Part shown: positions 12,147-25,148 of the stretch, in pieces
Position numbering within the stretch: position 1 is the stretch's first letter
How the letters are laid out: each line of letters opens with the position of its first letter
Notes under the pieces: generated by a model
What the model saw: the letters and a program-made list of their open reading frames with translations, nothing else
What the model was told of the DNA's origin: nothing
Databases searched by the model: none
Made by a program: the position numbers and the translations under genes
Origin: Prunella strophiata
Taxonomy: Eukaryota > Chordata > Aves > Passeriformes > Prunellidae
Assembly (NCBI GenBank): GCA_036583965.1
Contig: JAZBQD010000027.1
Coordinates: 24,311,001-24,375,000 of the forward strand
DNA length: 64,000 bases
Direction: 5' to 3'

Positions 12147-13361
12147 TCCCAGCCCACAGAAATGCAGTGCAAGGGGTGTGCATTTCACAATTGCATTAGT
12201 GGGCTATAAATAGGGCCATGCATCCGCCCTTGGCTCTGGCTAGAAAGGAGCCAGGATGTGTTTTCTGGCAGCCTTGGTGCTGAAGGAAATCCGTTTGTTT
12301 TATGGTACAGACACACTTAGTTCTTCACTTAATCTTTTAAAGGCAATCTCTGGCATTCATGGCCTACCTGCACGTGCAGACAAGGAAAAATCCTGGTAAA
12401 AATCCCATATACTGTCAGTTACTGCAGCGTTCCTTTAGCCATTTTCCAAGTGTTTTGTTACTGGGCCACAAATTTGGAGAAATAAAAAACCAAGAGAAAA
12501 CCCCAAAGCCTGAAATTTGGCCAGAAAAGACTCACTCTGGGGAATAATTCCCAATTCCCCAGGTAAGTCCTTGTGTAGATGCATGGGTGAATATTCATTT
12601 CAGCAACACGAAACTGAAATTTTTAAGGCTGTAATTTTATATTAGGAAATACCTACTGGTAGAAATAGCTGTTAAATACAAAGAAAAGGTACCTGACCAA
12701 TAAGTATTTGTGTATTTTTGGCATACACAGCCAGAGGTGCCTTTATAGGATAGAGGAAGTGAACACAGAAGGCATTTTTCCAGTAGGTAATTCTCCCAAA
12801 CACTGTGCCATCATGGGTATTTTAAATAAATATTGCAACCAAGTGGTCTCATGTTCTCCTTGCTCAGAGGCCCAAGACTGACAGTGCTCTGTCTTGAGCT
12901 AGCACCAGAAAAAATGGGGAAAAAAAAAGGAAAATGAAAGACTTCTGCCTTGTGTGCTTGTGAAAAACAAAGCCTGGCTTCTGCTGAGGGGTGTCATTAT
13001 GCCCTGCCATGCACTTTTTCTTCTTACCTGTTTGAGTGGGGGCTCTGGCAGAAAGGATCAGGTTCAGGCTGCTTTTAAATTCTGTTTTTCCTTTCTGCTC
13101 TTGTCACAGGGGCACTGCAGGGGCTGTTCAGGCAGCTCAGGTGCAGAGCACTTCGTGTTCAGTGGTACTGGGAAGGAGCATGCAGTCACCTTTGTTTCAG
13201 GAGTTGTGCCTCCATGAATGATCCTGAGCTATTCAGAGGGAAAAAAGGGGGGTGTAGTGGTTTGGTTTTTTCCACTGAAGTCTCCTGAATTGTGCAATGG
13301 TTGCAGTTGTTATAATTGTATGCATGTTATCCCCTGTATTTTGTTGTCACAGCCCCAAGGC

Positions 13362-13425
13362 TGCCAGAGCTCCAGGAATGTTTGGACAATGCTCCCAGGG
13401 ATGCACAGGGTGGGACTGTTGGGGT
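13362..13425 (+). mobile_element. CR1 fragment of a second 3'-end type, lacking the tail
   Basis: GAGCTCCAGGAATGTTTGGA, then CAATGCTCCCAGGGATG and the GTTGGGGT end resemble the region just upstream of the tail in CR1 copies of the type seen at 25020 and 60660. The terminal GGGTCCCTTCCAACTC part is missing. Confidence 0.55.
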
Positions 13426-14689
13426 TTTTTAGCTGTTACTAAACTCTTTTCTTTCAGACATCAGTATTTTGCTTGCTTTTAAAAAGTGTTGCCCAAAGAG
13501 AGGGGAAGAAGGCATGGAAAATCTGTGACCAGAGTAAAATATTAATCTTTCCAATAGGTTACTTTTGGAGCTGCTAGATGGTCTGTAAGTAAAATAATGT
13601 AATTAACTTCTGTATCTTTTGCATCTGGAAATGTGTGCTGTATTTTATAAAGTAAGTTTTTCATTAGATCTTCCCCTCTTGGTTTAAAGAAACACTGACA
13701 GTGAGGAGATGTTACTGCTTCTGGGTATTTATTCAGTCCCTTCCATGCTGGAATTAATAAAAATGAAATAGCTGCTGATTTACAAACACTCTTTGAGGCC
13801 CATGAGCATGGAGAATTTGATAGCCTAATATGAATAGAAAAAAGTTACTATCCCAGAAAGGGTATGAAAATCCATTTCAAGTCATATGTTGCGGGGCAAC
13901 AATCTCATTTAATAGTTGACTGATTGAGAATGGCATTGCCTGTTAAGGAAAGAGGAATTGGCTTTTTTATTGACAAGGAAACTGAAGGCACCTCATCCTG
14001 TGTTTGCAATAATAGGAGATGTGTAATTTCGAGGGTGTGGAGTGGTGATGACTGATTTTCCAGGGAATGCTTGAGGCAGCTCCATTCAGGAGTGGTTTTG
14101 GGTGGGTGGGTGCCTTAGAGGGGCTGCAAGAGGCACAGCCTGCAGTGCTGCACGAGGGATGCTCACAGAAATGGCCAGTTAGGTGTTTTTCCTGGAATGG
14201 AAAATGGCTCAGCAGAGACTGGGAGTTTCATTAATGACATTGAAAAACCTGAAAGGAATTAAGTATTTTGTGCTTGGTGTTTTTTTTTTAACTTACTGAG
14301 GGAGGATTTCAAACCAGAGCAGTGAAATGGAGTTGAAGGAGCCTTTCCAAGCTGGCCATGCTGTGCTGTGTTCAAGGCAGCCTGCATCCAGACACCCACC
14401 TGGGGACTTCATATGAACAGTCATATTTTCAAGGCACAGACCCTTTGTTTTCCTCCTGTCCATTCCTTTAATTAATCTCTCTGCAGCTTGTTCCCTCTCC
14501 TGCTTTCATTTCTCAATTTCATCTTTTTAGTGGGCTGGATAATTGCATTTACTGGGTATCCTTCCCTGCCAAGCACTGTGGCTGTAATCTCCTCCACCTG
14601 AGAGATGGTTTCCTTTAAACAACCTGGTGTCTGCCTCAAAGTTTTGTGATAATTAAATGAAAACAAAAAAGTAAAAAAAAGTGTCTGTG

Positions 14690-14738
14690 TGTATATACAT
14701 ATATTTTATATATATATATATGTATATATGAATTATAT
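14690..14738. repeat. TA-rich imperfect microsatellite
   Basis: TGTATATACATATATTTTAT followed by a run of TA units and TGTATATATG. Confidence 0.87.
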
Positions 14739-16643
14739 AGTTTCAGCAAGCTTAATCTGGGTAGCTGAAAGATAGTTATGAGTGCACACCACCAGCACTC
14801 TTCTTTGGCTTTGTAATTACAGAGGAGTGCACAAAAGTCTTTAATTATATGATCACATGGCAGGTTTTTTCAATACCATCTCACATATGGTGTTGCCTCA
14901 GATCTTGAACACAAAGACAGTAGGAGCAAGGCAGAGATTGTTCTGTTCAGCATTAACTGGATTTGGGGATGTTGAGGTTGGATTTTAAAATCTTCCTTGA
15001 GATAATGAAGTGGCCTCTGAGGCTGTGGTTCCTCTGACCTACCTAAAACTAAGGTAGACCTGGTAGACAGAGCAGTGGGCCTGTACCCCTGGTGTAAGGT
15101 TAGTTAAAAATTGTATGTACAGTTCAACAATCCTTAACTCATAGTGTGATAGGAAATTGTATGTACAACTCCAGCTTTCACAGGGCTTGGACTACAGGAC
15201 AGCTCAAAACACAGGGTAGCCTTGGGGACTTTTTGACCAAGAAGAAACCAAGTGGTGGAAGGAACCAAGAAGAAAAAACAAGTAAAGGGAGCTAAGAAGA
15301 GGCCAAGTGAAGGTGGGAAGCAAGTGACCCCCTCCTTGATTCAGCTGCACATCTCCTGCTGTAACAGCTGCTGTACAGTGGTTTGTTTCTGCAAGTCACG
15401 TGCCAAATCTGAAAATTAAACCCATAGATTTAAACAAGGGAGCTAAATTATGGCTTCATCATCACCTGCCACCTTTAAACTGTGGGGAGAAGTAACCAGA
15501 AAATGCAGGATACACAAACTGAGGCACCCAAGGAGCAGCAGCAGTGCAGGGGTTGGGCCAGCACCTTCTGCCATGGGCAGGCATCGGGCTGGGAGAGGAC
15601 AGAGTTACCAAGGGATGGAGAGCTGTGAGCAGCTCTGGACACTGCTGACAGCACTGGTGAGGGCTGGGCTGATACAGAAACATGAGGGTTTGTGCTTCTC
15701 CAGCAGCAAAGATCAAGATCCTGTCCATGACAGTTAATGTTTCATGGAGCACTGCATATGCCATAGGGTTGCTGGACAGCTTAGAAAAGAGCTACTCCTG
15801 TCTCACTGAGTGTCCTTCCAGTTCTGCAGGAATCCTCCATTTAGGGACTGGCTTTTCTTACACTGAGTGTCTCAATCCCTTTTTTCCCTCCAAAAAACCA
15901 GCCCTGGCAGGTCACATCTGCCTTGTGCAGAAGCAGCCGTTGGCGTTCCTTGGGTACGTGTCAGGGTTGTGTAGGAAGAAGGAGAAGTGCTTGAGGGTGG
16001 TCTTTGCAGATGTGCTGCAATCTGTGTGGTGTGTTGATCTTTAAAGAGCTGTTCTGACAGAGGATTTAGATTTTTGTTGGCAGAATTGGTGTGTTGTTCA
16101 TGCACCTGTTCTCTGTTTAGTGTCTGGTGGTGTCCGCTGCCTCGACTCCCAGCAGTGGCTGTATTTTTAGATTGGATTAGGGTAAGGTAAATTAATTTGG
16201 GAAATCTGAATGAGCATTTTCAGATAATCCTCTGAGAGAAATGGGTCGGCTTATTTCCTAAGCTATTTTTATTCTTCTATTCATGTTAGTAAAACCATGA
16301 TCACTTGGATCAGGAGTTGCCTGTGAATTGATAGCTTTGAGGGTTGGTAATGCAGGAAACCAACAGGCTGCTCACCCAATACTGGTTGACTTCCAATGAA
16401 ATTTCACTCCCAGCCCACATGCAAGTGGATCAGAAACCCACCCCCACAGCTGAGCAAGTGCTTTAACCCTTTAAAATCAAATGAACCATAGAGCTGCTGC
16501 TTTCTGTGAGTGCTTGAAGCTGGACCTAAGGAGATAACTTAGATATCCTCCATTTCTTAATACTTAGTTCAAGAAATATTAATTTGCAGGATTTTTGCAA
16601 CTACTTTCTCTGACTGCTGACTTCTTTTGGGATTTTTGACATA

Positions 16644-16649
16644 ACTTCT
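16644..16649. repeat. Target-site duplication, left copy (ACTTCT)
   Basis: ACTTCT lies immediately outside the TGTTGG terminus of the solo LTR and matches the right copy exactly. Confidence 0.9.
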
Positions 16650-17268
16650 TGTTGGGTCTCTCGTGCTTGAGAGACCCAGATGTGTGTTGGAAAGTCTCTG
16701 TGTCCCAGCCCAAGCACTGAAGGAGGAGTCAGGACTCTTCATTTGTGGTGTTCAAAGTTGTTTATTTTTCCTTATCTAGTACATTTTTTCCCTGACCAGC
16801 TGGGGTCTGTTCAGAAGGTCAGTCTGAGGCACACTGCCCACCTCTGGGGCGGTGTTGTCTTTTTATACTAAAAACTACCTGTACATTATTTACAGTTACT
16901 TTTCCAATACCTATCACCTATGTTACACAGTCCAACTCTACTCTAAACCAATCCAAAAGTGCCACCATCACCCAGAAGATGGAGGCTATGAAGAAGGAGA
17001 AAGAAGGACAGAACACGCCCAAACTTCCTCCATCTTGACCCCTAACCCTCATTCTAAAAAATCCCAAAATTCTACTTTTTCACCTTGTGATAAACTCTTT
17101 CTCTACTTAATTTTTGTGGCTTGTAACTCTTCATATAAGGTTGGTAATTTTTCCCATGGCTCAAAATCAAAGGCACAGGGGTCTTGGGCTCTGTGCCAAG
17201 GCCTCTGAGCCCCCTGCCAGGGGCTGGAGCCATCCAGGGCAGCCAGAGGGATGTCCTGGGTTCCAACA
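16650..17268 (-). mobile_element. Solo LTR of an endogenous retrovirus, probably ERV2/ERVK class
   Basis: The 619-base element starts TGTTGG and ends CCAACA, a six-base perfect terminal inverted repeat of the TG...CA type. It is flanked by a perfect 6-base direct repeat ACTTCT at 16644-16649 and 17269-17274, a target-site duplication. Orientation is minus: read that way it has a TATAAAAAG box (16859-16867) about 400 bases in, a polyadenylation signal AATAAA (16761-16766) roughly 95 bases later, and then a short U5 holding an inverted repeat of GGGTCTCTC and GAGAGACCC. No internal retroviral genes flank it, so the provirus was lost by LTR-LTR recombination. A 6-base duplication favours ERV2/ERVK over ERVL. 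It lies antisense to C1orf21. Confidence 0.92.
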
Positions 17269-17274
17269 ACTTCT
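17269..17274. repeat. Target-site duplication, right copy (ACTTCT)
   Basis: ACTTCT lies immediately outside the CCAACA terminus of the solo LTR and matches the left copy exactly. Confidence 0.9.
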
Positions 17275-17599
17275 CTGTTTTCCAGGCAGTTGATACCCAC
17301 ATACATAGCAGAGATGGAATAACCTGAGTAGCTCATGTCACCCTTCCAGTCCTGCAGACCAGGTGCACATGAACCCGTGGCACTCAAGGCTGATGGCTCA
17401 GGTGTGGAAGCTGCAGCCACCCAAGCACTCTCATTCTGCTCCTTGACTGTCCTGGTGGTCTGTGGTTTTGTTTTCTCCCCTGATGTGGAAGAGCCTGGCT
17501 CTTTCTAGAGCTGAGCCAGTGCAGCTGTGGATCTTGGAGTGTTCCTCCTTCCCAGTGGCTCTGGAGATGGGCTCCAGGAGAGCTGCAGCACAGGCAGGA

Positions 17600-18050
17600 C
17601 ATGGAGCTGCTGCAGCCAGCCAGCCCAAGGTGGTCACAGGGATGGAGCAGCTTTGCTCTGAGGGAAGGCTGGGAGAATTGGGGTTGTTCAGCCTGGAGAA
17701 GAGAAGCATCAGGCCTTCCAGTGGCCTTCCACTGCCTGAAGGGAGCCATGACAAAAAAGATGGAGTGGCTTGTTTACGAAGGGTGGAGTGCCAGGACAAG
17801 GGGGAATGGCTTCCCACTGCCAGAGGGCAGGATTAGATGGGATGTTGGGAAGGAATTGTTCTCTATGAGGGTGGGCAGGCCCTGGCACAGGGTGCCCAGG
17901 GAATCTGTGACTGCTCCTGGATCCCTGGAAGTGTCAAAGGCAGGCTTGGACAGGGCTTGGAGCACAGAGTGGAAGGTGTCCCTGCCCATGGCAGGAGGGT
18001 GGAATTGGATGATTTTTAAGATCCCTTCCTGCCCAAACCATTCTGGGATG
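17600..18050 (+). mobile_element. CR1 LINE 3' fragment, one of the longest here
   Basis: It starts in the segment GGGATGGAGCAGCTTTGCTC, continues with GTTCAGCCTGGAGAAGAGAAG and GACAAGGGGGAATGGCTTCC, and ends with ATCCCTTCCTGCCCAAACCA and TTCTGGGATG. This is C-terminal CR1 sequence plus 3' UTR. Frames through it are interrupted, so no working reverse transcriptase is encoded. Confidence 0.92.
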
Positions 18051-20055
18051 TTTGGCATGTTCTGTGCTCAGCATCTAAGTGGCTCACCTGCTGCTCTATG
18101 TTTCAGTTAAATTGCATCAAAATCTCTTACAGTTCTTAACAAATATTTTTAGAAGAAGCAATTCAGTCCTTTATCTAAATATAGCTTTGAGCTTTCAAGC
18201 CTTTGGGAGAGGGGAGCACGTGGAGCTTTGATCCGTGGCACTCACAGCAGTGGGAGCACTTTCTGCACCTGGCAGAACCAAGTGCAGTGCAGAGGAATTT
18301 GTTGGACAGAAAGCTCCTGTTTTACAGAACAGACGTGTGGTTCAGTAGGGATGGAGGATAAATCTTGGCATGTCGTGTGATAGAAAGGCAAGGAATCTGC
18401 AGAAGAATATGTGGCACAGGAAAATGAAGGTGTGTTTAGAACTTCCCTCTTGGTGGTGTGACTGAAGTGCCCCTCACCTCCTGCCTGATACTTGATATCT
18501 TGCTAAAAATAGAGAAGAGGCTCACCCATGGTCCCTCCTATGACAGTGGAACCAAATCTGTCTGTCCTTAGATGTCTGAAATGGGAACCAGTGTAAATCA
18601 GCATTCTGTTAATTTACTTATTTAAAGGCTTGATGTTTAACCAGATATTTCTCTGAAAGTCACAGTGACTCTAGGTATATTTGATGAAGTTATGCTTTTT
18701 TCTGGTGTTATTCTTTCCTTTAAACTGAACTAGAATTAGTGTCACTGCCCATATTCCTGTGGTAAAGGCACTTAGAGCTGTGTCTGGAAGTGCTGAAGAC
18801 ATTTTTCTCATGGGAACCACCACAGTTTTGTGCCCCCCACCCAGTAATTGTTTCAATATTCTAAGTTGATATGCTCATTTATCACTGAAATTGTTATTAA
18901 TGAGTGCTGTTTTTCTTTGTCACATTGCCATGGCAACTGGGTGACATGTTTGAGTGGAATTATCTGTTTCCAGATGGAGATCTTCATTCATAAGATTTGC
19001 CTGCTGAGAATTTTTGCAGCATATTCAGCTTCAAAATCCTTCCTCCCTGTGCCTTTGCACAGTTTGGAGCTGGAAGCATTCTGCTTTCTGGTTTGTATCC
19101 TGTGATTTTGTGGTGGGTGTTATGCTCACAATATCTCTGTCTTTTGTGGTTCATTTATGTTGTTTTTCTTTTGATTTAATTGAGTTGCTTTTCTTCAGCT
19201 CAGGATTTGCTGTGACAGTCCTGTAAAGCCATTCCTCCCCCACATGAGTTATTGGAAATTTTCTCATTTTATATAATACACCACACAATAGAAGAGGGGA
19301 CTTGATGTTGTTTTTACTCCTGAAAGGAGCATGAGGATGCATTTCTCTTTATATATGATATATCACATTCTGAGGGATAGTGCCCTGATTTTTTTATCAT
19401 ATTCACCACTTGATTTTTAGTTCTATACAAGAAAGAAGCATGAACATGTTTCACTTTTATTTTTGATATAAAACTGTATTTAGGGAAAAGACCAAGGTAA
19501 ATACACAAAGAGTACAGATTTCCTTGATCCTGAACTTCTTACAGTTTTAAAGGTCTTGTTGGCTGCCAGACTTAACGAGGTCCTGCTGGATCTCAATCAG
19601 CATTTCAGGATTTCTCTGGATTTGTTTCTGATCACTCAGACCAAAATACCTCAAAATGCTGTGTTTGCTTCAGTAGAAATCAGAAGGTAAAATTTAAAAG
19701 ATGGTTTTTATCATCCTTCTTCAACTCCAGGTCACTCTTAACTTAGTGGACAAAACCAGGTTAGAGCAGTTTTTTGCACCTATAGGAAAGGCATTCAGGG
19801 CCCATTCATCCAACCTGTCTTTAATCTAATTTTCATAGTCACCTCAAATTATTAATGACCATACACCTCATGATCTACTTCAAGGTCTGTGTGTTGTGTA
19901 AACATCCCTTTTGCACTTGCAGTGCTTTCATCCTGACAGTAACTTAGAACAAGAACAATCTCATAAGTAGCTCAGAATCTGTAGTTTCTGAACTCCTTAC
20001 CTTATGTGTAAGGTGTCTATAGAAGACAAATTTTGTCTTCACCTAGTCAAAAGAA

Positions 20056-20099
<44 letters not shown>

Positions 20100-20948
20100 C
20101 ATTGTGTCCTCCCAAAAATAGCATAATGCAGTGCAATGCCCATCTTCTGAAAAGAATGATTTTATTTTAATTCCTATATTTAATATATTTTAAATAAAGG
20201 ATGTTGTCTTACCTGTGAATAAGGCTCTCTGTTACAACAGCAAGCAGTGCCCTCCCTTGCTGTATAATTCTGTATAATTACTTAGGTGTTCTTTTCCCTT
20301 GCAAAGTGGACTCATATCTATTTATACCTCCCTCCAGCAAGAGACTACTCAATGCTAACAAATATTTCCAATGTATTATATCAGTGCTCCTTGTTTTAAG
20401 GAAGGTATTTTGCCTGTGATAGGGAACTAGGAGAGCAAATGAGTAATGATGTTGCTTCAAACGTAACAAATCTGATCTGCTCCCTTCACTTCTGTGTGTA
20501 GCTGATAAAACAGTTGTTCTGGCTCAGATATTTACCAAAATGAAGTTAATCCCTGGCTTTCCACAGGCTGGTGCTGCATTTGCCTCTTGCTCTCACCATG
20601 GTGGGTGCACAGCTTGCCCAGAGCCCCTGGGGTTGCTGGGGCTGGAGCTGCCTGGAGCTCTGGGCTGTTCATCACTCCTTGAGGCTCTGGGTGCCAGCCC
20701 CTCAACCCCTTCCCACTGGGTCTCACCCCAGGAGATAATCTCTTGGCCTTTAAAGCACATCCTCAGCTTTAGATTGTGTCAGAGCTTTATTGCTTTTTGA
20801 GATACAAGCAGAGATTTCTTCTGGTCAAACAGATACCATCTATTAGAGCCAGGACATTTATATTAATTTTGTAAGACACTTTCTGGTACTAGGCTGATTC
20901 TGCCAACATCTACAGGGGCTTCCTGATTTTTTTTTTAAATCTGTATCC
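18051..20948. other. Intronic stretch without recognisable genes
   Basis: Apart from the TA microsatellite near 20.06 kb nothing is recognised. The small reading frames near 18.85-19.3 kb are hydrophobic, T-rich by-products. Confidence 0.6.
20058..20096. repeat. TA dinucleotide microsatellite, about 19 units
   Basis: Uninterrupted TA repeat of roughly 38 bases ending in AAATC. Confidence 0.95.
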
Positions 20949-21215
20949 ACAGAATCAGAGAATGGTTTGGATTGGAAGGGATCTTAAAGCCCATCCAGTG
21001 CCACCCCTGCCATGGGCAGGGACACCTTCCACTGTCCCAGGTTGCTCCAAGCCCCTCCAGCCTGGCCTTGGACACTGCCAGGGATGCAGGGGCAGCCACA
21101 GCTTCTCTGGGCACCCTGTGCCAGGGCCTGCCCACCCTCACAGGGAACAATTCCTTCCCAATATCCCATCTAATCCTGCCCTCAGGCAGTGGGAAGCCAT
21201 TCTCCTAAGGAGAGG
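20949..21215 (-). mobile_element. CR1 LINE 3'-end fragment with intact tail
   Basis: Reading in from the tail it has ACAGAATCAGAGAATGGTTT, GGGACACCTTCCACTGTCCC, the CAGCTTCTCTGGGCACCC block and CAATTCCTTCCCAATATCCC. It is closely similar to the copies at 46380 and 52889. Confidence 0.94.
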
Positions 21216-23751
21216 TTGGATTTCTCCAGATTAAGACCTGCTGTTTGCTGTGGTGGATTCAGCTTGCCCAGAAAATGTTAAGAAAAATGACTGGTTTGTT
21301 TTTCCAAACTTTCTTGCTGCTGCATATCTTGGGCATAAATTATCCAAGTTGTCTGCACTTCTGCAGTTGGTAGGATGGAGGGGAGAGTAACACCAGCTGT
21401 GCCAGAGATAATTGAATACTTATTGTATCATCAGGAAAGTATTGGCATTTACTAACACTGTTGGAAATAGGTCTGGAAGTATCATAAGAAGTCTGTGTTA
21501 AGTTTTCTGCCACCAGTTCAGAGCTACTTGATGCTCTGGCAAATTCTGGCAAACAATGCAGCATTTGAAGGATCTGTGCCCATGTCCATTGTGAATTTAC
21601 AATTTTTGCTCTCTAGGAGGACTCTGTCCTGGCCAGGTGTGTCAAAGTTTCACATGTCAGTCTGATTATCCTGGCTATCAGGCAGGGGCTCCTCAGTGCC
21701 CTGGCTGACATGCTCCAAGGGATGATGTGTCCAAGGAAGCATCCCCTCCTGTACCATCCCCACAGGATCAGCTGCTGCCTGGGTGTGGTGTTTGATCACA
21801 ATTCATCTCCTGGAATAAGTAGCAGACACATTCCAGGGTTATTTCTGTCATGGAACATCAGCCCCTCCATACCTTCCTCATTTTCCACAAGGCTGGGCTG
21901 AACTCCCTCTCTCCTCCAGTGCCCATGGGCTGCCTGTGGGTTGGGAAATGTCCTTGGTGCTGCTTTCTCTTGCTCATCTGTTTCCCCATTCAGGTCCCTG
22001 CGTGCCTCTGTGGGAGTTTGATGCTTTTTCTGCGTGTGGGTTTTATTGCTAATCACAACACAGAGCACTGAGGCAGGCAGGAAAATGTAAGTTAGATAAT
22101 TGCAGTCCATCAACTATTTCTAATTCCCAGGCTTTATTGTGTTCAGCCCTTTTGGGCTTATGAATTGTCATCTGCAGACTAGCTGAGTTACACTGGAAAA
22201 AAAGAAAAAAAGAAACCTCAGAGTTGTTCACATTTACCAATCTGATAATATTGTCTTAAATTCTTACATCTGATTTGAGGCTCTGTGTCTGAGATGCTTC
22301 TTTTTGATAGATTCAATTTCTTTGAATTCTATAATAAAGAAAATGTATAGATATGGACTCAACCAAATGCAAAACCATGATGTATTTAAAAAAAAAATTG
22401 TTTGAAGCAAGTTTATTTTAGAAATAAACCTTACTTTTCAAATCAAGGCTTATTTAACTTCTAGCCTCTGTGGTTAACAGTTTTCTGAAAACAACTTTGT
22501 CCAAATAATATTGATTCTTTTTTTAGCAATACAGTAACCCAGAAAAATCTATTTGTGCTTTGTTTTTCCCTTAGTATAAGTGAGAGAAATTGCTTGAAAA
22601 CCCAAAGAAAAAGAGGAAAGTTTGTGCAGTGTCTTCCAATTTGCCATGGTTTTGCCCTTTATTTTAGTGTACTGTGTCTCATTTCACTTTGCATTAACAT
22701 TTTCCACCTTTGTGGGATGGAGTTTCTCTTCTGCATTGTTTTTCCTGGCTGGAGGAGGGTGGATGCACAACTCTGGGTGTTTTTTTTCCATTAGATTCAC
22801 ATGCTGCAAAGATAAGCAGAGCAAAAAGTGACTGAGCAAGGGCAGTGTTGGTCCTGCAAGAACTGGATTCACAGGCTGTGGGGAAGAATAATTTCTTTCT
22901 GAAATTTCTTTCTGAAATCCCATCTTGTCCTACCAAGGAAAAAAATCCCTTGTTGGACCTTTGGGTTTACTGTGGTGTAACACCTGTGTGTTAGGTAACA
23001 TTTCCATACTGGCATTAGGGCTGGGAATTCTAGTATTTGAAGAGCTGGTAAATATTAAGGACAAACCAAGAATCTTACTTTTTTTAAACTTATTTTCAGG
23101 CTGAATTTCTGTCTGGGTAACATTTGTGTGGAGGAAAAACTGGTGGTTGGTGGGGGAAGTGGGAAGAGGAAGATGGTCAGCATGGGGCCTTTTCTCCATA
23201 AATCATTCTATGACTGTGCATTGTGTCATTAGGAAAAAACAAAATTTAAAAAAGGACAAAGTGATTATGGTGTGGGTTGGCTTTTTTCAGTTTTTAACCT
23301 ACATTTTCAGTAGCCTCCATCAGCTTTGCTGTGCAGGGAACACCCATGAGCAGCCTTCTCTTGAGTAGCCACTGAACATGGTTTGTTGGTCCACTGAGAA
23401 TGAAAATCCAGGGAGGGTGCAGGAGCAGAGAACTTGTTTGTATTGAACATATTAAACAGAGAACTAGGGATTTGGGAGAGAGCACACACCAAACATCCCT
23501 GTTTCCTGGTGCCATGGCTGTGCTAGACCAGAGAGCTACTGAAATTCTTATTGAAGCTTTAGGCAGGAGAAACTTCCTTTGTATTAGTCACATGTAAGCC
23601 TTTGAAAAGATATACATGTAATTTTTAGTTGCTTTGCTTAACTAGGGTCTATTCTAGTCAGCTGTTTTGGTTTTAGTTTGGTTTTTATCCCAGCTGCTGA
23701 ACTACCCTGGTTCAAATTTTTTTTTTTTTCTTTTTTTTTCTTGGTGCTCAG

Positions 23752-23846
23752 ATGAGTATAGGATCAAACCAGTGGAAGAGGTCAAATACATGAAAAATGG
23801 GGGAGAAGATGATCAGAAAATAGCAGCCAGGAACCAAGAAAACTTG
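23752..23846 (+). CDS. C1orf21: C1orf21 orthologue, coding exon 2 (residues 32-63)
   Basis: The exon supplies the last two bases of Asp32 and then 31 codons, beginning EYRIKPVEEVKYMKNG and ending IAARNQENL. It follows a very long T-rich tract and a CAG acceptor, and ends at a TTG|GTAAGG donor in phase 0. The segment is charged and hydrophilic with no membrane segment, as in the mammalian protein. From memory the stretch after KYMKNG differs slightly from human (GEDDQ here against an AEEEQ-like run), a conservative acidic change. The 18.8-kb intron before it is ordinary for this gene in vertebrates. Confidence 0.97.
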
Positions 23847-25019
23847 GTAAGGATTGAACTTATCACTTCTCTAATGAACTAACGTGGCTCTGCTTTTGTG
23901 GTGGAATCTGCAGCACCCTCCAGCTCCGGCTTATGCGCGGCAAGAGGATTTTCTCCAAAATGTCACAACTCCCTGCAAAGCTCCCATGGAAGGTGCAAAA
24001 TACGATTTTTTCCTGCTTGTCTTTCTGAATTAGACTCTACTTGATCTTGGAGTGAGTGCCTCCCATGATTTTAAGTCACTCCCCTCCCTTGCAGATCCAA
24101 AAATACTCTTTATTTGGAAATGTGTGTGTCTGTGTTACAAACGAGCTGGAGTAAAACAGCACTTCCCTGCCATTAAGAAAATGACCTACTTATGTAGATA
24201 CTTGCTGCTTTTCTGTATTTTAAAATTCCCAGGGAAGGCAGTTTGGAACAGAAAAAAACAATATATTCCTAACACAGCAGTCACAAAAACTGTGTATGTT
24301 TCTTTTGCCCCAATCTGAGCACTTTGCCAGCTCGTAGTTCCACTTAAGGCAAGGCAATCACAGGTAAACTCTTAGGACTACTTGAAATAACTAAGATGCT
24401 GTTGAAGCAGCTTAAAAATCATGGTTGAGTCACTTCTGGCATTTCTGAGAAGTTGTTTCTTCTCTTCTAAAGCTGAAGGACTGTAGGTTTTGTTATTGGC
24501 TGGCTGGGGCTTTGACCAGTTGAAGTTTTCAAAGACATCCCACAGTTCTTGTAGTTGGGTGCAAGTTTCCACGTCTGGTTCCACTCATTCAGTGCAGCTT
24601 TTCTTCACATAGAATGGTTGGGTTTTCCCCCCTCCACCTGTAGGTCCAGAGGGGAAACAGCAGCAGCAGATTCCAGTGGAACCATAACCATTATCACCAG
24701 CTGAGGATTTGCCTTTTGCCATTATTGGGCAGCTGTAGGAAAAGCCACTGTTTGGGGTTTTTTTGCTGTTGATGAAGATATGAGCTCCAGCAACCTGGCT
24801 ACTTTATATTTCCTCTCCTAGACACACATACTTACATTATACAGCTACAGGTGCATTCCTGTAGCAAATGGAGTTTATTTTCCTGCCCTGTCCTGTGACT
24901 GAGCAGCAGGCAATAGGATTTCTTCAACCTCCAGATCACCTATTTGTTACCTGCAATTTTGCACAGCTGGTGCTCCAATGGGTGGTACAACTTCAGCTTG
25001 GAGCAGGATTTAGAGGTTT

Positions 25020-25148
25020 TTAACAGATTTTTGGGGAGTCCTGTGTAGGGCCAGGAGTTGGAGTCAGTGATCCCTGTGGGTCCCTTCCAACTCTGGATAT
25101 ACTATGATTTTATGATTCTTTATGATTTTTTAATACTGTGATTCTATG
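25020..25148 (+). mobile_element. CR1 LINE 3'-end fragment with ATTCT-type tail
   Basis: GGCCAGGAGTTGGAGTCAGT, then GATCCCTGTGGGTCCCTTCC and AACTCTGGATAT lead into ACTATGATTTTATGATTC and a further degraded ATTCTATG end. The motif differs from the common subfamily in this window. Confidence 0.88.

Larger units (their letters stand above)
4938..23751 (+). other. C1orf21: C1orf21 intron between coding exons 1 and 2 (18,814 bases)
   Basis: The intron is bounded by GTGAGT and a CAG acceptor, phase 1. It contains CR1 copies near 6.6, 8.6, 10.2, 13.4, 17.8 and 21.1 kb, a solo LTR at 16650-17268, AT-rich simple repeats near 5.2, 14.7 and 20.1 kb, and two short tandem duplications near 11.0 and 12.1 kb. 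In the remaining stretches (for example 7.1-8.5, 13.5-14.7, 18.1-20.0 and 21.3-23.7 kb) I see no gene, RNA gene or clear repeat. Confidence 0.9.
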
